DNA of 64,000 bases from Acanthaster planci (lineage: Eukaryota > Echinodermata > Asteroidea > Valvatida > Acanthasteridae), in the NCBI RefSeq assembly GCF_001949145.1, contig NW_019091373.1:530155-594154 (forward strand). The letters run 5' to 3'. Within the stretch, counting starts at the first letter, position 1. Every line of letters begins with the position of its first letter. Position numbers and translations under genes: made by a program. Below are positions 1-12,100 of the stretch, in pieces. The notes under the pieces were generated by a model that had not been told where the DNA came from, did no database searches, and saw only the letters and a list, made by a program, of their open reading frames with translations.

Positions 1-148
1 CAAATACACACTTGTGTGTGTGTGAAAAGCTTGGCAAGCTGAAGTTTGATCACGTCAGAATTGTTTCATGGTTCTACTGAAATGTCTCTGTCATTGAAAT
101 GCTGGACTGCAATACAACGGCTACCTTGGGTGTCAGGAGGTTCATTAT

Positions 149-354
149 AGTCTTGGTTCCAAGACCTTCCAGTTGTTCCATGACACCGTGAGCCATCACA
201 TGTACTGTACATACACATCTACACGTACAGGGCAAATGTACACCTCACAAATGGCTTCCTGTGATAATGATTTGTGTGGTGATAGCACCCTCTAAGTGTT
301 ACGTGTGTGGTTCGTGTCGCGGAATAACTACTGGAAGGTCTTGGAACCAAGACT
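149..354. repeat. 25-bp perfect inverted repeat
   Basis: Bases 149-173 and 330-354 are perfect reverse complements over 25 bp, centred on the word CTTGGTTCCAAG, which is itself nearly palindromic. The spacer is 156 bp. The outward flanks show only scattered similarity and no target duplication was found. It may be the end pair of a small degraded DNA transposon. Confidence 0.6.
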
Positions 355-1212
355 GGGAGGTTCACTGAAAAAAATTAATTTTACTGACATTCACTTCATA
401 GATCACATGGGTTTTAATATTTCCCACATTGAGGGACATTGCTTTGAAGGTTATACGTTTCTTGAGGAAGCTTGGTCAATCTTTGCCAAAGTTACATATG
501 CTCTTTTCCCTTGTGACAAAATAATAAGAGTGTGCTCTTCTTGGCTGTCACAAATACCGAACAGCAAATTACAGCAATACTGTGCAGGGCCTGCCCGCAG
601 TTTAGGTGCAACAAGTAAAAATGATATCGTCTGTAATTTATGATTTACAAAATATGCCTGTTATTTCATTTTATACTTACATGTCAGAGTTTTATTTTAA
701 AGAAGCATTCATTGTAAGCACAAGGAAAAAAGTTTGAGAAGTACATGAGTCACATTTATCTGTTAATGTGAATTTTGTTTAGAATAGAATACTGCACAAT
801 GATCAATATATCTGGTACAGGTATAACTGGAAACTTTTGAGATGCTTTTGTCATGTTCATCGAGGGCGCTGTTTAAAATAGAAACAGTTAATTACTTCAA
901 TTATTTGCAAAATTTTGATGCAGAAAATTGATTGAATAAACACATTATGAAAACTGGCCTGCAGCAATTTTGGATCGTGTTCTTTTTGGCAATATGACAA
1001 ATTTAGTTGTTAAAACAATGTTTATGTTGCAGAATTGAGCTTTTGAGGAAAGCAAGTGTCCTAACCATTCATTTTCATGAACCGGGCATTTTATTTAGGA
1101 TATGGCTGAAATCAAGGGAAGCACAAGAACAGTTATTTAGCAAGTACATGTAATCCATGGAGAATTTGCTTAGGATCTGTTGTATTGTAGAAGAAAGTGT
1201 GATACTTAATGG

Positions 1213-1776
1213 TGGTGTTGTAGTTGAGTCCATCACAGGATCTCCAACCAGAGCTTAATTGTTATTGAGAGAGTTGCGACATGAGTGTCTCCAATGTGGG
1301 AACCAAAATGGTGGATTATGCAGCAGTGCACATGGACAATTAGCACATAATAGCTGCATGCTGTACTTCACACTTAATGAACAGCCATTTTGGTTCCAAA
1401 GTCGGAAGTTGGCACTACTCTCTCTATATACAGCTCTGGCTCCAACAAAATAATTATCCATTCAGTGTTGTAGTCGAGACCATCACGAGACCTACACAAG
1501 ACCCAAGCCCGAATTCAAGTCACAAGCTTATTCAAATGAACTCCAACAAATGTATTCCTTTGTCATTGTTCACCCTATTACTTGTGACTGGTCCTGTGAA
1601 AGGGCTTGTACATGGTCTTGACTACACCACTGCACCGTCATCACATTATTCAGTCTTGAGGCAAGTCACAAGTCATTGAAACAAACTCTGAGTAAAGTAT
1701 TTCTTTGTCATTACTCGTGACTGGTCTTGTGAAAGGATTTGCAACTAGACATTTGAGTGACTTGACTTCAGCACTG
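1213..1776. mobile_element. Degraded hAT-like non-autonomous repeat cluster
   Basis: The word CAGTGTTGTAGT at 1463 followed by CGAGACCATCAC matches the terminal sequence of the hAT-type element at 48611-50417. Inverted versions close at about 1632 (GACTACACCACTG) and 1776 (CTTCAGCACTG). A further diverged copy of the end starts near 1213. Between them the phrase CTTTGTCATT...CTTGTGACTGGTC...GTGAAAGG occurs twice (about 1558 and 1702), so the interior is tandemly duplicated. I could not find an 8-bp target duplication, so boundaries are approximate. Confidence 0.5.
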
Positions 1777-1831
1777 TTCAGTGGTTTACTTTTGTGTTGA
1801 TTTCAGATGTGAACATTTCATGAGGCAAGCT

Positions 1832-1884
1832 ACCCTAGCAGTCCTCAATTCTTCAACAGCTGGAAGATTGAGAACAGTTAGGGT
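1832..1884. repeat. Palindromic hairpin, copy 1
   Basis: Bases 1832-1884 form a near-perfect hairpin. The left arm CCCTAGCAGTCCTCAATTC pairs with the right arm ending AACAGTTAGGGT, around a loop close to CAACAGCTGG. The same arms and loop recur at 13694-13753, so this is a small repeat family rather than a chance hairpin. Function unknown; it could be a minimal MITE. Confidence 0.6.
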
Positions 1885-3166
1885 TGAGGTGCCAGTCTCT
1901 TGCATTGATGCTGTGGTTTTCAAGTACTGTGAATCCTGATTGTGTGCCTGTAATTCATGTTGAGCTGAATATCCAATACATTCTGGTAATGGTGCTGATG
2001 ATGTGGCCTTTGCAAAAAGTGGCATTTAAGTTCAATAAAGGCTAACTTAGAAATGCAAACCAGATTCATTTTGGCTGTTTGTTCTTTGCCATATTAAGAT
2101 ATGAGATTTTGGTTGCATGATATTGGTTTCTTGAAGTGGATGAGACTATGACTGTTGTACAGCTGATTCTGTATCCAAGTGATAGTTTTCTTTCACTTGC
2201 CTACCTTCATTATTAAGGCCTATCTCACAGCTGTGGAATCGTTGCCCACAGAGTACATAAGTTGGCACCCCTTTTCAAGTTCGACCTATTCGTCCCAGTA
2301 TTAACACAAAAAATGGCAAAATTTTTAAAGGAACATTTATATGTACATGTAAAATAAACCCTTTTTTGCTTATAATTAAACACATTTTTACATTTGACCT
2401 CACAAACCCACAGGTATGTATTTTAAGGCGATTTTTGGGGGGTCTGGGTTGATGAGGATCTTTTGATTGGGGTATTTCAGTTACTCTGCTGTTTTGCCTC
2501 ATAAGAAAGAAAAAAATGTGATACTTGTACAGTTTGTATATCCTATTAATACTTTTTTACCCTTTAAAAAAATCAACTCCCCACCAATATTTATGTTTCC
2601 ACATAAGTCATCTTTGTGTACCAAATCTCATTTGTTATAATATAGCCTTTTGAAAGAACTTCAGCATTAACACGTACACCAATTAAAATAATGGAATCCC
2701 CAGCTCGTGTGAAATTGAGAACTGGTCTCCCCACTTTTTATCCATCCACTACTTAATTTTGATAGAAATGGATGGGACTGTGCTTTATTTAGGATGCAGA
2801 GCGCCCTCTGTTGCATAACGTAACTTAAATATTTAAGGCTACGGATTATCTTTAATCCCATGGTGTAAAATCAAAGTCGTAGCCGAAATCGTCCAATTAC
2901 CGGCTTCCCCTATACCAGACGCGTCTAGTTCCCTGAATCACTGAGGGATATCTCATTGGGTTTAGGCTTTCATGTCGAGGCGAGTCAGCTCATGTAAACA
3001 TCATCAGCGCACACAGTGTTAATCGATCAGTGAAAGTTGTGAAAGGTATGGTACAACGTGTCAGCTTTCCGACTTGCCTGGATGCATAGTGAGCGATTGG
3101 TCCATAGCTTGGCGCTAGGCAGAGGGTAAAGAGCTTGAATCTCCAGAGTACGGTATTTTCTTAGAA

Positions 3167-6100
3167 ATGGCTCGATTTAGAACTAAAAAGTGTTTGCTGG
3201 TCGTGAGTGTGGCTGTGGTGATTTTGTTCATGGTCAAGACATTTTTGATGGCCGGGGAGATGTCGGGGAGTGGAGATGACAGCGGGCTTGACGGGAAGCA
3301 GCCGCCCGGCGGCAGGCCTAACGAGCACCATCAAGATGGTAACAAAATGGTATGCTTTCAAGTTGTAAGACTAAATTTACTCATGGTTTCCGTATACTTG
3401 CCTAATGTCTGACAGTACAAGTGACCATGGTCAATGGTGACTGACAGACTGTTGTCAATAAGGATGATTTCTCAGACTGCAAAACCTTGTTGAGGCCAAA
3501 GTATTCGTCACAAGTCACAAATGATTGTAAATTACTGTCACTCCCACTCCCACTGTACCTTCCTCCATGGTCTAACATATGAAAAAAAAATTTGCTTATT
3601 CTCATGAGTGACATTTTGGGAAATTTGTCCGTTTGTTTCTCAGCTCGAACATGTCGGATGTCATTAGCATCAGGGTTGCATTTCAGGCCTAGGCCTACTT
3701 GAGCTAGACTAGACCTACATGTAGGCCTACGAGTAGTACTAAATCCAAATTTTTGAGATTTACATGATGTAAGACTTCAAAGCTGATGGTCTTGTACTCT
3801 TGTTGAATTTAATAATTAATTTTAAAACCCCTGTCACTTGTGGAAGTAGTTAGCTCTTAGTGGTGGTACACCGTAAAAGGGGTCTAATTAAAAGGATTCA
3901 CTATTGTGACCAAGAACCATTGTACACGCACATTTGTACATGTAAATTTGACATTACAATTGTCCCCAGCCGTGTTAAAAAAAGTAATACATGTATGCCG
4001 TCTTTCTCAGAAAAAAAGTGGCAGGTACTGGTAGAGTGCCCTTCATCAACAATGGCTTTGCCTAGTGTGATTTTGACCTAACAAATCCCAAGTACTGAAA
4101 AAATACATGAGATCCTTGCCTGATGTACATGTACATGTACATGTGCAACAGTAATCTTACACTGGTGTTTCTACAGAGAGTGAAACAGATTCAAATAATT
4201 TGTAAAAATAATCCAAGAACCTCATTCACAATCACAGTGTCGTCCATTATGCTTGATACCAGTAGCTATTCTTAATTTGTCCCTTTATACTTTAAGCTGG
4301 AATTTTGATTGATATTTTTGACCTCTTATTATATATTTTTTTTGAAATGGCAAATTACATGATTCAACACAGAATTCGAGGCAATTATTTTGGTTTGCTC
4401 ATGACTGTACATTTATGTCAGTCTCCAGATGTCTTCAATTGATTCCCAGTTTCTCAAGCAAATATCTGTCAGTTATCTGTGCATGGTTCATGTATTGGCA
4501 TGCATGTACATATGTATGTGGAAAATCAATAACGTTGGATTATCTCGGGAAATAATTTAATAAATTGCCAGCTGTTTCTACAGTACATAAGTGAACTGAA
4601 TTGTGTGCAATGGAATTATTTTTGACATGCTGACATGTATGCTTCTATCAATCGAACCCTGTTTTTAGGAAAGCATTTTATAATGGAATGCACTTGGTGT
4701 CAGTAGTGTGAGACTAGTGCTTTGTAAAGATACACTGCCTACCTTGACCAGTTGGTTCTCTCTGACATGTTAATTGGATTGTGTGTTTTTTGTGCAATGA
4801 GGTGTGAGTAAATAACTCTTTCAGTAAATATTGCTTACAAAGTCCAGTCAGAGTGCTTTTCTGAGCAAAGGCGTGAGATTCAGTCTGAGATTGTGTTTCC
4901 GTTAGTTTTCCTTGTATTTGTAGAAATTGCTGCCTATGACAGTGTCATTTTTATTTGGAAAAAGACTTTTAAAAATGCTTGAGCATGTACATGTATGAAG
5001 ACCGAAAACTTCATGAAAAGTTAACGGTAAAAAAATAAGACCTGTTATTTTAGTTTAAAAAGGAAAAATAAATCAATGAATTTTGAGAAGTAATGTTACC
5101 ACGAAACACAGTGCTCTCTGAATATGACATTCACTGTCACAACTCATGCCCGGCTTGCTGTGCTCTGGTAAATAAAGGATGGACAAGCTAAGCAGTACTA
5201 GAGATGTTAATAAACAAACACTTCAGTGATCAAGTAAATCAGTGATGGTATGAATGTCTATGTGCATTTACTCTGTCCAGCAGTGAAGGTGTGAAACCCT
5301 CCTGATCTTCCTGCATGGATTATTAAGCTCTTGTTGCTTAGTTACATACATGTATGTGTATTGTACCTGTACTTGTCTCTCATCACTCCAGCAGTTAGTG
5401 CGGTAGACTGCACTACAGTACCATGGGGAAGGAGTGGACAAAAATGTGTACATGCACATGTACTTTCCATGAGCAGTTTCTTAATTTTTCATACCCTAAC
5501 ATCCCAAACTATGGAGCTCTGAAAGAGGAAGATTCCAAACTGTTGATATTAAACTTAATATTTCCAAGTCTGTGTACTTCCTAAAATGCAGCTCACCAAG
5601 TGGTATTGGTGTTAGAAATGTGTACACTGTTTGTTGAAGTGATTAAAACCCTCAGAAGTCATTTTGCTGCATTCCTCTGTGTTGACAATGGTATGTACAT
5701 GTGTATGTAGTGTTCATTCAGTAACTGCAGAGAAAATTTGACTGAATGAATTATTGAATTGAAGAATTAAATGGAATGGAATTGCATTTAAAAGAACACG
5801 TGTGGTGTTGTGCTTGTGGTATTGGTACCGGCACATACACTTATTTTTCACTTTGTTGACTAATCAATTTGCGCTAGTTTGAAGTGCATGTATAATGTAC
5901 CATAACAGAATCAAAGTGTACTTGTCTTGGTTTAGAAGATATTTGTTTCTACCATGATGGATTGGAGCTTTATTTCGACTTTTATTTACACCTCTTGCAC
6001 ATCCTTGAAAATTGATGTACTTTTAAATACATCAGAAACTGCCTTTTTGATCGTCGACAGAAAATTGCTGATTTAGCCCTCGATGTCCAGGGGGTTGGCA

Positions 6101-9100
6101 TCGACCGCCCGCCTATACACAAGGAAGCTCACAACTTTGGCTCACCGGTTCAGCAGGGTGCCTCATTGAAATCATCCCTGGGGAACTACGAACTGGAACA
6201 ACCTCCTCGCAAGGCTGGCCCTGGGGAGATGGGGCTCCCAGTCCGAACCAGTCCAAAGGAACAAGAGGCGGAAGAGAAGAGCATTAAGGAGTACGGTTTC
6301 AACCAGTACGTGAGCGACAAGATATCACTGGATCGAAATATACCAGATCTGAGAAATGCACAGTAAGTTGGCTTTATTTACAAATTGATTTGCAAAGTTT
6401 TATTTTTAATATTCGAAATAGTAAACATAAAAGTTGGGGGCTAGTTAACATCGTTTTTATTTTTGATATTTTTAATTTGAAGGAAGATTGATCAGTGTAT
6501 AATATCACCCAGAAACAGAAAACTATTTTCTAGTTTTGTGCATAAAATGGCTTCTTTATACCAGTATGGTTCTCATTTTTTCATTTCTCTTGTTTGCTTT
6601 GAAGCCTCAATGACTTGTGGTGTCAGTAATTACAAGACACTATGTTTGATTGACCTTGAACTTTGCAAGTGTACGGTGTACTTACTGGCATGGGTGTAAA
6701 TCCCTCTCCCTTTTGAAAGAGGAGGGGATGGGCTATTGAATTGTCCCCACTTTTTATACAGTGTCATTTCCCCCCTCCCACTTGACTGGGCAAATCATTT
6801 CCCCTTACAATTCCTTTCCTCCATCCCCCCCAACAAATTCACAACATTGCTTAATGGTAATATCACAATCAAATATTATTTGACGTGTATGAATGTGCCA
6901 ATTTTCACTGAAATCTGTTGATGTGCTGTTGAGATCTGGGAAACCTTTTCCCAACCCTTGTTCATCAGAAGACAAAAGTACAAACAAAACCAAACCCCCC
7001 CCAACAACTGTCCTCATCTTCTCCAAACGTACATGTACATTGTATGATATCATCATGTTCTAGCCTTGATTTGTGAATTAAAAAGATGAATGTTGTCAGA
7101 ACAGGCTTTATTAGATTTGAGGCCTCATTGCACACTTGCATACTGTAAATCATGTCTGGTCTCTGGATTTATTGGTGGATTAACGGGTATATCCCTAGTG
7201 CGATATTCCCTCCATATTCTCCCCATCCCTGCAGCAATTTGCATTAAGTTACCCTGAGGTTTGATTGCTCTGACACCCTAGTCATGTTCATTAAATCGCA
7301 CTCTAATAGGGTTAAGATGTTGTGCATGTACCTCTGCCATCAGGCCATGGAGAAATATTAATTTGTTTTGCATCATTTTTCGATTTTTTTGTTCTTAAGC
7401 GAAATAATTTCAAATGGGAGTTGGAATAGTGAAAACATTCTGGCAGCATTGTGTGGCCAACGGAAGTAGCCATCTCTAAAAGGGTTGTGATCTTGGATAA
7501 TAAGGTGGACTTACATGTATTAAGTAAAAAAAGGATCTGTCATTCTTTATTAAACTGAGCAGGTTGCTAAAACATTCTTTTCCTTGGCTTGTCTCGATCA
7601 AAATTTCCCACTTACGTAGCAGTAATGTCCGCAGGTGGATCGTGGTCAAAGTGTTTTGATGAGAGGTGTGATTTCACCTCGGTAATATTTCACTGGTGGG
7701 GATGCGAATGCCATTTGGCCAGGATCCAGAGATTCTGTTAACACCTTTTTCATACTGATTGAGTTCTGCATGATGGCCACGATGATAAACCTCCAATTTA
7801 TTCAGCATTTCTTCACATGCACATGTACCGGAACCATCTGTTAGATGTCAAGTGCACTCTTATCAGAACTGTGTTGTTGGATTGTAGTGATAGGTGAAAT
7901 TTGGCTAGATATTACAAACATAACCTCAATAAATAAGTTGGTTTGTTTGCCTCAAATGCCCTTTTAAAAGAAAAAAATTGTGAATGATCCAAGGCAGTTT
8001 TGTACAAAATATGTACTTGTACGTATTTATTTTCCTTTGTGCCTTGTGCTGTTTTGTGAGGAAAATCTACCCTAATGAAGTTACAGTAAAAGGTAATAAG
8101 TAGATGGTGTGAAGGAAACAAAAAGCACTCAAATACTGTCCATACATGTACAATGTACAATGTACACTACTCAAAAAAGGTTAAGGACCACTTTTTTCTT
8201 AACGTATAATTTTTTCCAAGTAATGAGTGAGGTCTAGTTCTTTCATTTTTTGTTTGTCAAGATAGTGTTCTCATTGAAATAAAAAATCAGAAAAATGTTT
8301 CAAAACATCAAATGCACACTTTCAGCATTAGAATATCTCATTTGAAAGAGTATACACAAAATAAAGAGTAGTCTTTAAGTTTTTTCAGCAGTGTACCGGT
8401 ACATGTACTGTATGCTGGAAGTGTTCCTGCTTTACAAATATTGTTTACATTGTAAGATGAGGAAACGTGTACAACCCAAAAACATATTGTATCATGACAG
8501 TGTAAAGAAGAAAGCGTAGAAGCAAACACGGATGTCATGGAAAGCCATGATGCAACACATGTATAACTGCATGTGTCTATATGTACACATGTAATATGTA
8601 CGGTACATGTACATGTATTGCATTTCATTGTGCATATTTGTCTTCCAGTTATTGCAGACAAATGAAAAGGCAGTAGCGGCTGCCCATGGTTACAGTTCGC
8701 CATGGAAAAATAACCATCTTTACAAAGAAAACAATAAAGACAGCTTGAAAATTTTTGATTTAGATTTAGTGATAAATGATGGAGTAAAAAGCTTCCACAG
8801 TAACAAATACATATATGTGTACATAAGTATGTAGATTTATTTCTTCAAATTCAATGAAGAAGAGCTTTGGATAAGCTTTATACGTGTACAAAGTACATGC
8901 ATACATACATGTAGCACAGTTTAAACACCGTTCAGTAGGCTGGTACATGTACATTTTTTAATTGACATTACTTAAACCTTCAGTTTTCCACTTGAATGAG
9001 ATTCCTCTTTTGTTATAACTCATTCTTTTGAACTTCTTGATCAGATGCAAATACTGGCACTACCCAGAAAAGCTACCAACGACCAGTGTCATCATAGTCT

Positions 9101-12100
9101 TCCACAATGAGGGCTGGTCCACACTGCTTCGCACGGTGCACAGCGTCATAAATAGGTCGCCGCCGGAACTGCTTCATGAAATCGTCATGGTGGACGATTT
9201 CAGCACCAAAGGTCAGCAAGACTTTGTAGTGGTTCCCATTTACCAATTAAAAGCCCAATTTCACATGAAGCAAGATATGAGACGGAGACTTTGTGTTGCT
9301 CATTGTTTTACTGGAATCTGAGGAATTCTTTTTAGACACTTTGGGGGGATGTGTTAGGTAACAATAGTCCATAGTGTGTATAGCGATTGGACATGTTCGG
9401 GAGGGGTACCCCTCGGTCTCATTTCTTGCTTGATATACCCAATTTGGTGATGATCAGCCCAGTTGTGGATCTGAGTGTGAAGATCTGAGGGTCTTTTGTT
9501 GAGTGCTGAAAAATTAATTCCTACAAACCTACCGGTACATGTACGTACATTGTACCGTACATATGCACGTGTAAATAATATAAATAATATAATATATATA
9601 ATAACAATAATAAATTTCATTGCTTGGATGTAACAACTACAATTGAGTGGCTTCCTTACATGTACATGTACTGTATAAAGTCAGCCTTGAAACTCTGACT
9701 CATGAGACATTGTTGCTCATGACACACTCATTCACATGTACTTTCCTGTAGCTTTCACAAAAATAATCGTAGGATTTTTAGCTGTGGGATTTTAAATTTC
9801 AGATTGTTGTTTTTTCTGTCATTTGTTAGCATAGTGGAATGATGTCAAACCATATGAAGGCCTCCCTGTAGTTAAAGTAAATTCAAAATTCCAAATTTTA
9901 TTAATAAAGTTGACTTTTTGTTTGTAGAACTTTGTCCATTGACATGTACATGTACCATACATGTAACTTGTTGAAAATTTTGAAAATATGCATACATATT
10001 CTCTGTCTCATTGAGTCTTACATGTACATGATCATCTAGGAGAGTCTCCCAAAGACCAAGGTTTGTCTTGGCTGGAGTGGTTCAACTCAAGCATGTCATT
10101 TGAGGAGCTCAGTGGCTTGGAGCTACTCAAATGATATGGGGCTATGTAGCACAACTTGGGAGAGCTCCTCAAATGTGGTCTTAAACTGAGGCACAACCAC
10201 TCATATACTTAGCTAAAGATGTCAAAATGATTTGTGAGAACGATTTTAGATAAACCAACCCTAGAGGGTTGAATCTCACTGAAAAAAAGACCTTCCAGGA
10301 GTGTTGATTTGTATCAGTGTCAATCCTGAAGGCATATTCTACATGTAGTTTGCTGGAGTGATGGTTTCAGGCATCCTAATTTAACATTGTTCATTCTGTG
10401 AGTAGATATTTTGTTTGACCTCCTAGGACAAGTTGAAGTTTGTAGTTAAAATGCCCAAAGTAGAAACCATAAACTTTTTGTAAAAACCATAAGCTTTTTG
10501 CTGGTCAGAATTGAGCACACTCATGAAGTCAAAAATCAAAACAACCAAATCAAATACATACATTGTAAGAGCTGACCTGTCATGGGGCTTAAAGGTTGAT
10601 ACTGTAGCTTTAACTGGTAATGGTACTGATTTCATATACAGTACAAGTATTGACGTGGGATGAACAATATTGTCCATTAATTAATAGTATTAATACTGTA
10701 TAGTGCTAACACACATGTACTGGGCATGCTGACAAAACAGACATTGTACATTTGCATGTACCGTACATGTATGTGTACAGTACTTGGAAACACCTGTTCC
10801 ACAATGATAATGTACACGTGTACATGTACAAGTCCCTCCCTTGGCATGCACAAAATGTTGAATACTGTGAACGTGTCAACTGCAGTAGTTGTACGAGCTT
10901 GTAGCAAAAGGGTTATGTCAGAGTTAATTTTTCCTGAAATGGAAATTGTTTAATATTGACGTGAGAATTTGTAGATGGGTGTTTTACAGAAGGTGCTTTC
11001 TTGTTTCATTACATGTACTCTACAGCACCAGTAACATAGACAGGTTAAGTTGGTGCTTGTAGCAAAACTGGATAAGGAAAAATTTATTTTGAGGAACTGC
11101 AAACTTCACATGAAAAAGTACACATGCACGGTATCAAATGGTTTATATTACACTGATGCATAAACACTGTACTCATAGAGGTATTTCACATTAGCGCCGT
11201 CTACGCATATCCGCATCGAAACCGAGGCTCTCTGTGTTGAACTTAATCGCGTGTGCCCGCGGAGTCGACACAGTACATGCATTATCCGGTTCGTAAGTGT
11301 GATGCCACTTTAGTTTAAACCACGCCCACTGCACATGTAAATACATGTACATGACTATCGCAGGAATGTTAGTTTGGGGTAAATTGCCATTATTTTTTTC
11401 TTTTGATTTTACATATCGAGTCATCCTGAAAGACTCTTCCACAAAAATTTGCAGCCTGAAAAGTCTGACTTTAACATACCTTTATGTATTTTGTGTCTTG
11501 ACTCCTTACTTTACACGTGTACAGCCTTGTTTTCAAATGCGGAAGTGCGCAGATTGACGCTAAAAGCGTCATATTGGGATCCCTCTATTAACACATGCTA
11601 ATTTAATGTGCCAAAACGTTTGATTGTAGTTGTAATTTGGAAAAGTATGTACATGTACATGTACAGTCCGCGCACTGGTATAAACATGGGCTGTAAATGT
11701 AGCTGACCCTTATTTAGATACATGTATGCTGCTTAGTGCTTGTCAGAAAAGAGCCAATGATGCTCTTAAGCTCCTCTCTGAGATGGATTATGGCAATTTG
11801 TCATGCATGCACGCACATTTTCCATCACACTGTAGAATCTGTGCGCAGTTGGACACTAAAAAAAGTGCACGGAGTTAATTAGCCAGGACCTCAGTTGTGA
11901 AAGCTAATAATATCACTCGGGGCTTTTTTTCATTGTTTATGCAATGCAGACCACTTAAAGAAGAGACTAGATGATTATGTGGAGTCCCCGCAATTCATGG
12001 GTAAAGTCAAAGTCGTCCACAACAAGCGACGGGAAGGCCTCATCAGGACACGCATCATTGGAGCCCGGGCGGCCACTGGGGACGTGCTGCTGTGGTTGGA

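Larger units (their letters stand above)
1..3166. other. Upstream region of GALNT7, no gene recognised
   Basis: I see no coding exon here. The longest open stretch (296-643) has no recognisable domain and no splice context. The interval holds a 25-bp inverted repeat (149-173 and 330-354), hAT-like repeat remnants (about 1213-1776) and a palindromic hairpin (1832-1884). The last 300 bases before the GALNT7 start are the natural place for its promoter and 5' UTR, but I see no clear TATA box. An untranslated upstream exon cannot be excluded. Confidence 0.5.

Noticed and set aside
296-643. 115-codon frame near the left edge
   Set aside because: It starts in the arm of an inverted repeat, has no recognised domain, and has no splice partner in the window.
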